A stretch of DNA of 20,497 nt from Minisyncoccota bacterium (GTDB taxonomy: Bacteria; Patescibacteriota; Minisyncoccia; Phycocordibacterales; GCA-2747955): contig CALLVB010000105.1 of NCBI GenBank assembly GCA_938010795.1, positions 1-20,497 of the forward strand. Reading direction: 5' to 3'. Position 1 is the first letter of the stretch. Each line of letters starts with the position of its first letter. Shown here piece by piece: positions 6,273 to 13,312 of this stretch. The translations under genes were made by a program, and so were the position numbers. Under the pieces are notes generated by a model, which was given only the letters and a program-made list of their open reading frames with translations, was not told the origin of the DNA and ran no database searches.

Positions 6273-8018
6273 ATGTGTGGAATTTTTGGAATAACAGGAA
6301 CAGTAACAGATGCAGCAGATAATGTATTTGTGGGGCTCAAGAACCTCGAATATCGTGGATATGACTCGTGGGGTGTTGCGTTACGTTCCCATGAGGGTAT
6401 TGAGATAACTAAGCAAGTGGGTAAGATTTCAGATGGAGAACTTGCTACATCTCTTGCACACGAAGCTGTGGGGCACTCAAGGTGGGCAACTCATGGAGGA
6501 GTGACACTTGAAAATTCACATCCACATCGTGTCGGTAACGTGGTAGTTGTTCACAATGGAATCTTTGAGAATTATTTAGAATACAAAACAAAATTAGAAG
6601 ACACGATAGAGTTCAAATCAGAAACCGACTCCGAGGTGATTGCGGCACTTATTTATTTAGAATTGCAAAAAGGAGTGTCTCCCGAGGAAGCGCTAACAAC
6701 CGCAGTTCAAAACATTGAGGGACGGTTCGCAATTTTGGTAATGTTTGATGATACACCGGGAATCTGGGCAGTGAGAAGAGGATCACCATTAATTCTAGGA
6801 CGAGGTGATGAACAGACATTTATCGCATCAGACATTCCTGCTTTTTTAGAGAAAACAAATGTGGTGAATTATCTTGATGATAATCAAATGGCGTATTTAT
6901 ATAATACTGATGTTGATTTCTGGGATCTGCACACAGGAGAAAAAATAACAAAACGAAATATTGAAGTAGAGTGGGATTTTGAATCAGCTGATAAAGGTGA
7001 GCACCCACATTTTATGATCAAAGAAATTCTTGAACAAAAAGAAACCATTGCTCGGGCAATTAACCAGGAGAGGGATCAGGTAGACGAGTTTATCAAAGCA
7101 CTTAAAAAAGCTGGAGGTATCTATATTATTGGGTGTGGAACAGCACATAAGGCGGCGATGGCGACAGAATACTTTTTTGCACAGATTGCTGGTAAAAAAG
7201 TGAATGTGGTCGCAGCATCAGAAATGGACGCGTTTAAGACGTTTGTGCGAGCAAACACTGCAATAGTGTGTATCTCTCAATCTGGTGAGACTGCAGACAT
7301 TATGGAGGTTGTTGAGTACGCAGAGTCAGTGGACGCAACAGTGTTATCAATCACCAATGTCGCCTCGTCGTCACTCGCTAGAGCTTCCAAAGTAGCGTTA
7401 CCTGTGAAAGTTGGTCCAGAGAAAGCCGTGGCTTCGACCAAAGCAACAACAGGGCAGATGACCATTGGTTTTTTACTTGCTCATGCTTATGCAGACACGT
7501 TTAATAAGGGGTTGGGAATTCTGCTGGGGGCAGCAGCAAACATCAACGACATGATTAACCCACGATATGAAGAGCACATTGAGTCAGTCGCACAGGAATT
7601 TAAGGATAATGAAAATTTATTTATTATCGGGAGAGGATCTTTGTATCCCATGGCTCTTGAGGCAGCAATTAAGATTCAAGAAGTCTCATATATTCATGCA
7701 CAAGGATTCGCCGCAGGGGAACTCAAACATGGTCCTATTGCACTCATAGAGAAGGGGACACCTTGTATTGTGCTGGGAGATGACCAAGAGACAATCTCAA
7801 ATGCAATAGAATTAAAATCAAGAGGAGCAGTAATCATCGGTATCTCAACAGGAGAACATGAAGTATTTGATCATTGGTTACGTGTTCCAGATGCAGAGAT
7901 GGCACAACCACTTGTTTCTGTGATTCCTATTCAAATATTAGCCTATCACTTTGCTCTTCTTCGAGGTCATGATCCAGATATGCCTCGTAACCTCGCAAAG
8001 TCAGTGACGGTGAAATAG
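6273..8018 (+). CDS. glmS: Glutamine-fructose-6-phosphate aminotransferase (isomerizing)
   Basis: GlmS makes glucosamine-6-phosphate from fructose-6-phosphate and glutamine, the committed step to UDP-GlcNAc for peptidoglycan. The 581-residue protein starts MCGIFGITG, so Cys2 becomes the N-terminal nucleophile after Met removal; this fixes the start at 6273 although the frame is open to 6243. The amidotransferase half shows SRWATHGGV, NSHPH and VVHNGIFENY. Two sugar-isomerase (SIS) domains follow, with IIGCGTAHKAA, CISQSGETADIMEVV, AVASTKATTGQ and HGPIALIEKGTP. The C-terminus DPDMPRNLAKSVTVK is the canonical ending that closes the active site. Length is slightly below the usual 600-610 residues. 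There is no Shine-Dalgarno and a TATAAT box lies 9 bases upstream. Confidence 0.97.
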   Translation: MCGIFGITGTVTDAADNVFVGLKNLEYRGYDSWGVALRSHEGIEITKQVGKISDGELATSLAHEAVGHSRWATHGGVTLENSHPHRVGNVVVVHNGIFENYLEYKTKLEDTIEFKSETDSEVIAALIYLELQKGVSPEEALTTAVQNIEGRFAILVMFDDTPGIWAVRRGSPLILGRGDEQTFIASDIPAFLEKTNVVNYLDDNQMAYLYNTDVDFWDLHTGEKITKRNIEVEWDFESADKGEHPHFMIKEILEQKETIARAINQERDQVDEFIKALKKAGGIYIIGCGTAHKAAMATEYFFAQIAGKKVNVVAASEMDAFKTFVRANTAIVCISQSGETADIMEVVEYAESVDATVLSITNVASSSLARASKVALPVKVGPEKAVASTKATTGQMTIGFLLAHAYADTFNKGLGILLGAAANINDMINPRYEEHIESVAQEFKDNENLFIIGRGSLYPMALEAAIKIQEVSYIHAQGFAAGELKHGPIALIEKGTPCIVLGDDQETISNAIELKSRGAVIIGISTGEHEVFDHWLRVPDAEMAQPLVSVIPIQILAYHFALLRGHDPDMPRNLAKSVTVK

Positions 8019-8020
8019 GA

Positions 8021-8026
8021 TATACT
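8021..8026 (+). promoter_or_regulatory. -10 box for the 8058 gene
   Basis: TATACT with predicted start at A8033, giving a 25-base leader that carries AAGGAGG at 8046-8052. Confidence 0.5.
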
Positions 8027-8057
8027 GTTTTTATAGCACTATTACAAGGAGGCACAT

Positions 8058-8363
8058 ATGCCTAAATTACTTGATCATATTTGGCCAGAATCTAGAGAGA
8101 TTCTTGACGTGCAAGGGAAGTTTGCTAATCCAGTAATGACTGGGGCTGTAATGGCTGCGCTTGTTGAAGATAAGCATGCGCACCAGAGAATAATTAACCC
8201 AAAGACTCCAGTTGCTGAGCTGTGTAGGATCGCAAAACATGAGGAGGAGATGATTCGATACTTACTTGCAGCAATGAGAGGGAAACGTTTCAAGAAAGCT
8301 ATTGCCATTCTCAAGAATGATTCACATGTACGTATCAAAAAGATGGCATCTATGGATATTTAA
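8058..8363 (+). CDS. Unrecognised 101-aa helical protein with strong ribosome site
   Basis: This 101-residue, apparently soluble and largely helical protein has an opening PKLLDHIWPESREIL, a middle MTGAVMAALVEDKHAHQRI, an acidic stretch KHEEEMIRYLLAAM, and a basic C-terminal third (RGKRFKKAI, HVRIKKMA). I do not recognise the family. AAGGAGG is spaced 5 bases from ATG, one of the clearest Shine-Dalgarno sites in the window, with a TATACT box upstream, so it is probably well expressed on its own transcript separate from glmS. It converges with the small membrane gene at 8395-8562 across a shared terminator. The basic tail could bind RNA or DNA, but nothing specific supports it. Confidence 0.7.
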   Translation: MPKLLDHIWPESREILDVQGKFANPVMTGAVMAALVEDKHAHQRIINPKTPVAELCRIAKHEEEMIRYLLAAMRGKRFKKAIAILKNDSHVRIKKMASMDI

Positions 8364-8368
8364 AATAT

Positions 8369-8393
8369 AAAACCCGCACAGCGCGGGTTTTTT
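8369..8393. terminator. Bidirectional terminator
   Basis: AAAACCCGC (8369-8377) pairs with GCGGGTTTT (8383-8391) around a 5-base loop, then T residues. It lies between converging genes. Confidence 0.9.
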
Positions 8394-8394
8394 G

Positions 8395-8562
8395 TTACTT
8401 ATTTATCACCATCTTTACTCCAATAATAATAAGAATGAGAGGCCAGATATAACTCCATGCGATGTATTCTCCTAAGAAACTAAGATCTATAAAGTTTCCT
8501 AAAATAAAGTACGCCCCAAGGAGTATAAGTACAAGTCCTGTGATACTAATATTTTTATTCAT
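8395..8562 (-). CDS. LiaF-like two-helix mini membrane protein (55 aa)
   Basis: This 55-residue protein starts MNKNISITGLVLILLGAYF, then GNFIDLSFLGEYIAWSY, then a second helix WPLILIIIGVKMVI. The G-x-x-L-I-L-x-G-x-x-x-x-x-G-N...WPLILIIIG pattern matches the LiaI/LiaF-like transmembrane region found alone or fused in many bacteria, where it takes part in envelope-stress signalling. Here it stands alone, so only the membrane module is supported. The start is fixed by TGTTATACT ending 6 bases before ATG. Confidence 0.65.
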   Translation of the reverse strand: MNKNISITGLVLILLGAYFILGNFIDLSFLGEYIAWSYIWPLILIIIGVKMVINK

Positions 8563-8568
8563 ACATAG

Positions 8569-8577
8569 AGTATAACA
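8569..8577 (-). promoter_or_regulatory. Extended -10 for the 8562 gene
   Basis: TGTTATACT preceded by a T-run on the minus strand, 6 bases from ATG: the predicted start is the A of ATG. Confidence 0.65.
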
Positions 8578-8606
8578 AAAAGAGACTGTATTTTTAGTAA
8601 GTAGTT

Positions 8607-8615
8607 TGTTAGAAT
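8607..8615 (+). promoter_or_regulatory. Possible promoter for the tRNA-Glu region
   Basis: TGTTAGAAT, an extended -10 located 13 bases before the truncated tRNA-Glu copy. It may drive transcription through to the intact tRNA 120 bases on. Confidence 0.4.
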
Positions 8616-8625
8616 CGCTTAGCTA

Positions 8626-8652
8626 ATTGGTCCCATCGTCTAGCGGCTAGGA
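8626..8652 (+). pseudogene. Truncated tRNA-Glu (5' part only)
   Basis: Twenty-seven bases identical to 8746-8772, covering the 5' acceptor strand, D arm and three flanking bases of tRNA-Glu, exactly 120 bases upstream. The homology ends before the anticodon arm. No matching anticodon or T arm follows, so this cannot be a working tRNA. Confidence 0.8.
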
Positions 8653-8748
8653 TTTGAGAAGTATGAGCAAAGCCTATTTGTTTATATATCTTGAAAACAT
8701 GGAAAGATTATTCCTCGTGTCCTAGCTGCTTGTAAGATTGGATCTATT

Positions 8749-8820
8749 GGTCCCATCGTCTAGCGGCTAGGACACCCGCCTCTCACGCGGGAAACCGGGG
8801 TTCGATTCCCCGTGGGATCA
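8749..8820 (+). tRNA. tRNA-Glu (anticodon CTC)
   Basis: A 72-base cloverleaf. The acceptor GGTCCCA pairs with TGGGATC (one G-T pair). The D arm is typical for glutamate tRNAs (GTCTAGCGGCTAGGAC). Anticodon stem CCCGC/GCGGG has loop CTCTCAC, anticodon CTC. T arm CGGGG/CCCCG with loop TTCGATT. Discriminator A, CCA not encoded. A reading frame starts only 9 bases after its 3' end. Confidence 0.95.
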
Positions 8821-8829
8821 CAAAGTTAT

Positions 8830-9201
8830 ATGGATACATCAAAAACATTTTATACCTCACTTTTGATAGAGGCACTCAAAAATATGTCACAGGATTGCTC
8901 AATGGTGATTGGTCCAATATTTAGTGGAGATAAAGAGTCTAATCTAAGAACCTTTAATGAAACAATATCCGATCTAAGAAAGAGAGGAGTTGTTGTTTTT
9001 TCTCAATTAGATTATTTAGATGACTATGTTGAGGGTGCTCCACATGATTACAAGGTTAAGTTTCCTATTTTCTATAAGGGATTATTGTATTCAGGTAAAG
9101 TAAAAGAGGTGTATGTGCTTCAAGGTTGGGAAGGCTCAGTAGGTACAAAAAAGGAAATAGAATATGCAAAAGAGAGGAATTTAAAAATCATTTATTTATA
9201 A
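8830..9201 (+). CDS. Nucleoside 2-deoxyribosyltransferase-like / DUF4406-like protein
   Basis: This 123-residue Rossmann-like protein has an N-terminal strand MVIGPIFSGDKESN (25-38), a helix with FNETISDLRKRG, then strand VVVFSQLD. Its C-terminal signature is VYVLQGWEGSVGTKKEIEYA (94-113), with the G-W-E-x-S-x-G-x-x-x-E pattern seen in DUF4406 and nucleoside 2-deoxyribosyltransferase relatives, which act on nucleotide N-glycosidic bonds. The exact substrate is unknown. I chose the start at 8830 because upstream in-frame codons lie inside tRNA-Glu. There is no Shine-Dalgarno and no promoter between the two, so the message is probably released by tRNA 3' processing. A terminator follows. Confidence 0.65.
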   Translation: MDTSKTFYTSLLIEALKNMSQDCSMVIGPIFSGDKESNLRTFNETISDLRKRGVVVFSQLDYLDDYVEGAPHDYKVKFPIFYKGLLYSGKVKEVYVLQGWEGSVGTKKEIEYAKERNLKIIYL

Positions 9202-9204
9202 AAG

Positions 9205-9230
9205 AAAAATCGCACCAGGTGCGATTTTTT
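9205..9230. terminator. Bidirectional terminator
   Basis: AAAAATCGCACC, one central A, GGTGCGATTTTT: a near-perfect hairpin flanked by A and T runs between converging genes. Confidence 0.9.
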
Positions 9231-9235
9231 TATTG

Positions 9236-9370
9236 TTATTTTTTACTTCCTTTTCTTCCTTTCTTTGCTGCTTTTGCTTCAAGCATAAGCCGCTTGATTT
9301 CTAGTCGTTTTGCAGTCTTTTTTGACCGGGAAGTTTTGTTGTTTCCAACACCTGTTGCTCGTTTTGCCAT
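9236..9370 (-). CDS. Very basic 44-aa protein
   Basis: A 44-residue protein, about a third Lys or Arg, beginning MAKRATGVGNNKTSRSKKT and ending AAKKGRKGSKK, with a central amphipathic helix (KRLEIKRLMLEAKAA). Composition and size resemble small ribosome- or nucleic-acid-associated proteins, but I do not recognise the family. Support for a real gene: it fits neatly between a terminator at its 3' end and a TGTATTCT box 9 bases before its ATG, and its composition is typical of a real basic protein. It converges with the deoxyribosyltransferase-like gene. Confidence 0.6.
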   Translation of the reverse strand: MAKRATGVGNNKTSRSKKTAKRLEIKRLMLEAKAAKKGRKGSKK

Positions 9371-9379
9371 AATGCAGGT

Positions 9380-9387
9380 AGAATACA
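9380..9387 (-). promoter_or_regulatory. -10 box for the 9370 gene
   Basis: TGTATTCT on the minus strand with 9 bases to ATG. The seventh base after the box is A, giving a 3-base leader (ATT). Confidence 0.45.
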
Positions 9388-9414
9388 CGAATAATACAGA
9401 GAGTGCAAGAGTCT

Positions 9415-10488
9415 TTAGAGAACTTCAGATATCAGTATCGGTTCTAATGTTGTGTTTGAAACAGAGAAGAAAATGACTCCAATTTCTTGACCATGACGGG
9501 TGGTGGTTCGCACACGCCAATCACCAGCGAAGGGTTTTGCAAAACTATACCAACGGAACCCGTCGTTTCTTCCTCCAGTGAGACTAAACGACACATTATT
9601 AAATTCATTCCATACTCCATTTGTATCTTTATACTCCCATATGTGATTTACATAGGTATCAATACCTGCAGGTGAATAGATAGAGGTATATGCATACAGA
9701 GTCGTTCCTTGTTTGATGGTGACATTATCAATAGGGAAGATTCGTTGCCACAACGTGTTTTCTGGACGCTCTCCGACGAGCTCGTTCGCATCATTTCGAT
9801 ATATGTTGTGATACATGCCACTTTCCTTCATAGAGAGAGGGATAGGAGGAATTACGTTCAAGAAATAAAGCGCAATAAATCCAAATGAAATAGAGATAAA
9901 CATGGTTTTAATAAAAGGGAGGTATTCTTTTGTGGGGTTGTACGCTTTGATAAGTAGGTGTATGAAAAGCCAACCAATAAATATACTAATTACATTACTT
10001 ATTAAAAATACCCATGGGTTTACTGCACGTACCATTACTGGTACAAAGAAAATGCAAAAGGAGAGAGTTGCTGCAAACCACATACCCACTTGGAATAGTG
10101 TTTGTTGGAACTTATTGAATACCAGTTCGCTGGTAAGGAAGAGTGCATATAACACTAATAGGAACGGCCAGTTAGATACAAGAGATGCTGACTTGGTATA
10201 AAAGATTACATACCCACTCAAAATACCTCCAAACGAAAAAACCAGAGTAAAGGGGGCAAACATAATCATCTTTTCAAGAATATTTGGAAATACTTGATGA
10301 CGTTTTCCAAGGTGAATTAAGTAGATACTGAAAGTGATAATTAGGAGGTGACCGAGTAGTACCATGTTGTCATAGAGCAGATCAACTTGTGTAAGAGTAA
10401 ATAAATCAAACACAAAACCACCTAGAAATAAAAGGGGTGAAATACGTTTTTTATGTGTCTCTAGGAAGTTTTTAACAGTCTGTTTCAT
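9415..10488 (-). CDS. Multi-pass membrane protein with DUF2914 domain
   Basis: A 357-residue protein. Residues about 15-215 form six or seven hydrophobic helices. The rest is an exposed beta-rich domain matching DUF2914: LYAYTSIYSP, then NHIWEYKDTNGVW, FSLTGGRNDGFRWYS, FAGDWRVRTTTRHGQEIGV and FFSV. DUF2914 domains usually carry the H-x-W, R-x-x-G-x-R-x-x-S and G-x-W-x-V elements, all visible here. Function is not known; the domain probably faces the cell exterior and may bind a surface ligand. The start is fixed by TATAAC ending 6 bases before ATG. It is divergent from the FAD oxidoreductase gene and is followed downstream by the 44-residue basic gene, which has its own promoter. Confidence 0.85.
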   Translation of the reverse strand: MKQTVKNFLETHKKRISPLLFLGGFVFDLFTLTQVDLLYDNMVLLGHLLIITFSIYLIHLGKRHQVFPNILEKMIMFAPFTLVFSFGGILSGYVIFYTKSASLVSNWPFLLVLYALFLTSELVFNKFQQTLFQVGMWFAATLSFCIFFVPVMVRAVNPWVFLISNVISIFIGWLFIHLLIKAYNPTKEYLPFIKTMFISISFGFIALYFLNVIPPIPLSMKESGMYHNIYRNDANELVGERPENTLWQRIFPIDNVTIKQGTTLYAYTSIYSPAGIDTYVNHIWEYKDTNGVWNEFNNVSFSLTGGRNDGFRWYSFAKPFAGDWRVRTTTRHGQEIGVIFFSVSNTTLEPILISEVL

Positions 10489-10493
10489 GTTTT

Positions 10494-10502
10494 TGTTATA
10501 CT
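10494..10502. promoter_or_regulatory. Overlapping divergent -10 boxes
   Basis: TGTTATACT on the plus strand (10494-10502) overlaps TATAAC on the minus strand (10500-10495). The minus box lies 6 bases before ATG 10488, predicting a leaderless mRNA. The plus box is 35 bases before ATG 10538. Occupancy by polymerase should be mutually exclusive. Confidence 0.55.
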
Positions 10503-10537
10503 AACATGTACAAATAATTACTAACTTATTTTATTGT

Positions 10538-12223
10538 ATGTACACCAAAGTTGCTAGAACATTACGAGAGCTTGGAATTGACATCTCAACAGATAAGGAG
10601 GTGTTAGCTAAGTATGCAACTGATGAATCTATTTTCTCAGTGACGCCGCAAATGGTAGTGATCCCACATACACGGGAAGAAGTTCAGACAATTGTGAGAA
10701 CAGTGGGGGAATACACCAAAGAGTACCCACACATATCTCTTACTGTGAGAGCCGCAGGGACAGGTCTTTCGGGAGGGTCACTCAATGATTCGATTATCTT
10801 GGACAGTACCAAGTTGTCAGGAATGGAGGCGTTTGAAATGACAGATAAAGGTGCGACACTGCGTGTCGCACCAGGAACATACTTTCGAGATATTAAAGCC
10901 GCTGCAGAAGCACATGACCTATTTTTCCCACCATTTCCATCATCATGGCGACTTTGTACTATTGGAGGAATGGTTGCAAACAACGCAGCTGGGCCAAACT
11001 CACTCAAATATGGACACACCTCAGAATTTATTAATGAGTTAGAGGTAGTAATGCATGACGGAGTCCATCATGTATTTAAAGAGATTGATTATAAAGAACT
11101 AGAGGTTGAGTTAGTACGAGAAGATTCAGTAGGAGATCTATATCGATTTATGTGGGAGAAGATCCAGGCTGATTTTAGTGGAATTAAAAAAACAAAACCT
11201 GATTCATCCAAGAATTCTTCAGGATATGAATTGTGGGATGTCTTACAGGCAGATTCTGTCAAGAATTTTATTGCAGGAAAAGGGACAATAAATATGGTTC
11301 ACGCACTATGTGGTTCACAAGGGACCATCGGGATTGTGACAAGTATCACTCTCCGTCTGATTCGAAAAACAAAAGAATCTGATTTGTTGTTGGTTCCAGT
11401 TTATGACACAGATAAGATGGGAGATATTATCTTGAAACTGTTAAAACATGATCCGTACAATATTGAGCTTTTTGATGACAAGTCGTACAGGCTTGCACTC
11501 AAGCATCCAGGATTTTTTAAACAATTTTTCGTAGATACCAAGGATTCATACGTCATGTTTTTAGTACGACTTTACACAACATTCTTTACGAAGCTAAAGG
11601 GAAAGGTCCCAGCATTTACTTTGATGGTTAAGTTTGATGGAGACAAAGAATCAAATACAAATAAACAGGTATGTAACGTTCTTGAGAGCTTAGAAAAAGA
11701 TGACATCAAAGCATTACGTATCAAGGAGAATGCACAAGAAGATGTGTTTTGGAGGATTCGTGGTTCTAGTTATTCACTCGCGAAACTAACACCTGAAGAT
11801 AATCGTCCGGCAGCATTTTTGGAGGACATGGTGGTACCACCAGCAGAAATTCCTGGTTTCCTAAAATCAGTTAAAGAAAAACTTGATGAACATGGTTTAC
11901 AGTATGCGGTACATGGACATGGTGGCAACGGACATTTTCATTTTTACCCATCGTTTGATTTCACTAATCCCGAGACACCCGAACGGTTATATAAAATTGC
12001 ACACGAGTTCTATACATTAGCTGAAAAACACAAAGGAAATATCTGTGGGGAGCATAATGATGGAATTATGAGGACTCCATTTATGGGCACAATCTTTTCA
12101 GAGGAAGAATTAGAGTTATTTGTTGCATTCGAGCACGCAGCTGATCCAGAAGACATCTTCAATCCTGGTAAAAAAGTAAATCCAAAATTCGATATTCGAG
12201 GCTCAATGAGAACAACTAACTAA
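10538..12223 (+). CDS. FAD-linked oxidoreductase, GlcD/D-lactate dehydrogenase type
   Basis: A 561-residue flavoenzyme of the VAO/PCMH superfamily that oxidises 2-hydroxyacids such as D-lactate or glycolate. The FAD-binding domain (about 35-250) has VIPHTREEVQ, the pyrophosphate-binding RAAGTGLSGGS (71-81), PFPSSWRLCTIGGMVANNAAG and KYGHTSEFI. The C-terminal cap carries the metal/substrate histidine motif HGHGGNGHFHFYP (near 460) and GEHNDG (near 502), ending IFNPGKKVNP. The C-terminal iron-sulfur module found in many relatives is missing, so an electron partner is not apparent here. No Shine-Dalgarno; ATG 10538 matches the family N-terminus. The physiological substrate cannot be told from the sequence. 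Confidence 0.9.
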   Translation: MYTKVARTLRELGIDISTDKEVLAKYATDESIFSVTPQMVVIPHTREEVQTIVRTVGEYTKEYPHISLTVRAAGTGLSGGSLNDSIILDSTKLSGMEAFEMTDKGATLRVAPGTYFRDIKAAAEAHDLFFPPFPSSWRLCTIGGMVANNAAGPNSLKYGHTSEFINELEVVMHDGVHHVFKEIDYKELEVELVREDSVGDLYRFMWEKIQADFSGIKKTKPDSSKNSSGYELWDVLQADSVKNFIAGKGTINMVHALCGSQGTIGIVTSITLRLIRKTKESDLLLVPVYDTDKMGDIILKLLKHDPYNIELFDDKSYRLALKHPGFFKQFFVDTKDSYVMFLVRLYTTFFTKLKGKVPAFTLMVKFDGDKESNTNKQVCNVLESLEKDDIKALRIKENAQEDVFWRIRGSSYSLAKLTPEDNRPAAFLEDMVVPPAEIPGFLKSVKEKLDEHGLQYAVHGHGGNGHFHFYPSFDFTNPETPERLYKIAHEFYTLAEKHKGNICGEHNDGIMRTPFMGTIFSEEELELFVAFEHAADPEDIFNPGKKVNPKFDIRGSMRTTN

Positions 12224-12258
12224 AGGTAAAAAACTTGAAAGATTTTTTAATGGTAGTT

Positions 12259-12267
12259 TGATACAAT
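12259..12267 (+). promoter_or_regulatory. Extended -10 for the exchanger gene
   Basis: TGATACAAT with 9 bases to ATG 12277 and A as the seventh base predicts a 3-base leader (ATT). The same nine bases occur upstream of the HSP20 gene. Confidence 0.6.
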
Positions 12268-12276
12268 GTCGGCATT

Positions 12277-13215
12277 ATGACATCAATGATTTGGATCGGG
12301 ATTTTTCTTATATCACTTATATCTCTTGTAAAAGGAGCAGACTTTCTCTTAGGTAGTGCAGAACGAATCGGAAAATACTTCAAACTACCGGCGTTTGTTA
12401 TCGGTGCTCTGATCGTTGGTATTGGTACCTCGCTCCCTGAATTAGCATCTTCTGTGGCTGCTGTACTCTCAGGGGAGTCAGAAATTGTAGTTGCTAACGC
12501 AGTTGGATCAAATATCGCAAATATTCTCCTTGTTGCAGGACTCTCAGCGATTGTGGGTAAAAAGATCGTCTCAACTAAAAACCTAGTAAATCTTGAGGTA
12601 TCACTACTCATGCTCTCAACCGTATTGTTCCTGGGAGTATCATATGATGGGATTATTACTCAGTTAGAAGCTTTGTTGGTGACATTCTCTTTTATTGTGT
12701 ATTTTTCATATCTATTATTCCATCGAGAAGACGTGGATGTTCAAGCAGCAGGGGAGCCGGTGAACGAAATCACAATCAAGGATTACGTATTTTTGGTTTT
12801 AGGTTCAATCCTGTTAGGACTTGGAGCAAACTATCTTATTGAATCAGTGATTGCGATTTCTGAAATTTTTAATATTTCACCTGGTGTTATCTCAATCTCA
12901 GCAATTGCTGTGGGAACGTCTCTACCAGAGATTCTTGTTTCAGTTAAAGCAGTAATGAGAGGACAGACAGATATGGCATTTGGTAATGTATTTGGCTCAA
13001 ATGTATTCAACATGTTGATGATTGTTGGTACCGTGGGTATTTTTACAGACCTTCCACTTGACGAGAGAACACTACTTATAGGATTGCCTATGCTTGCGGT
13101 AAGTACACTTACATTTATTATTGCTAGTATGGCAATGAGAATTTACATCTGGGAAGGGCTTATGTTCCTGGTATTCTACCTATTCTTTATGTTGAAAATA
13201 TTTGGTATTATTTAA
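12277..13215 (+). CDS. Calcium/sodium antiporter, CaCA family (YrbG-like)
   Basis: A 312-residue inner-membrane exchanger with about ten helices arranged as two inverted halves. The alpha-1 repeat GIGTSLPELASS (48-59) with NAVGSNIANILLVAG, and the alpha-2 repeat AVGTSLPEILVS with GNVFGSNVFNMLMIVG, carry the ion-coordinating Glu and Asn/Ser residues of Na+/Ca2+ exchangers. Each half lies on one side of a short hydrophilic central loop (HREDVDVQAAGEPVNE). The usual role is calcium efflux driven by sodium or another cation. Length is typical for bacterial members. It has its own promoter, so it is probably not in an operon with the flavoenzyme. Confidence 0.93.
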   Translation: MTSMIWIGIFLISLISLVKGADFLLGSAERIGKYFKLPAFVIGALIVGIGTSLPELASSVAAVLSGESEIVVANAVGSNIANILLVAGLSAIVGKKIVSTKNLVNLEVSLLMLSTVLFLGVSYDGIITQLEALLVTFSFIVYFSYLLFHREDVDVQAAGEPVNEITIKDYVFLVLGSILLGLGANYLIESVIAISEIFNISPGVISISAIAVGTSLPEILVSVKAVMRGQTDMAFGNVFGSNVFNMLMIVGTVGIFTDLPLDERTLLIGLPMLAVSTLTFIIASMAMRIYIWEGLMFLVFYLFFMLKIFGII

Positions 13216-13248
13216 ATACATTAGTGGCGAACAAGTGTGGATAAGGAC

Positions 13249-13263
13249 TTGTCAATTTGACAA
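13249..13263. promoter_or_regulatory. Perfect palindrome, candidate operator
   Basis: TTGTCAA, T, TTGACAA: two perfect 7-base arms about 40 bases upstream of the -10 for the sigma4-HARE gene. The right arm contains the -35 consensus TTGACA, though no matching -10 lies 17 bases on. This would suit a dimeric regulator; the binder is unknown. Confidence 0.45.
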
Positions 13264-13292
13264 AAGGATGTTATTGTTATTTGGTAAATAAA

Positions 13293-13301
13293 TGGTATAA
13301 A
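13293..13301 (+). promoter_or_regulatory. Extended -10 for the 13313 gene
   Basis: TGGTATAAA, 11 bases before ATG 13313, with A as the seventh base: predicted leader of about 5 bases. Confidence 0.5.
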
Positions 13302-13312
13302 TAAAAAATATT

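Noticed and set aside
8640..8745. A 19-codon peptide or intron-containing tRNA between the two tRNA-Glu copies
   Set aside because: The frame is too short and unsupported, and no second half of a tRNA with an anticodon arm could be assembled from the interval.
8812..8829. Upstream start at 8812 for the deoxyribosyltransferase-like gene
   Set aside because: It would begin inside the acceptor stem of tRNA-Glu; ATG 8830 is the first start outside the tRNA.
12216..12611. A 131-codon minus-strand frame
   Set aside because: It is the shadow of the Na+/Ca2+ exchanger, whose alpha-repeat motifs are unmistakable on the plus strand.
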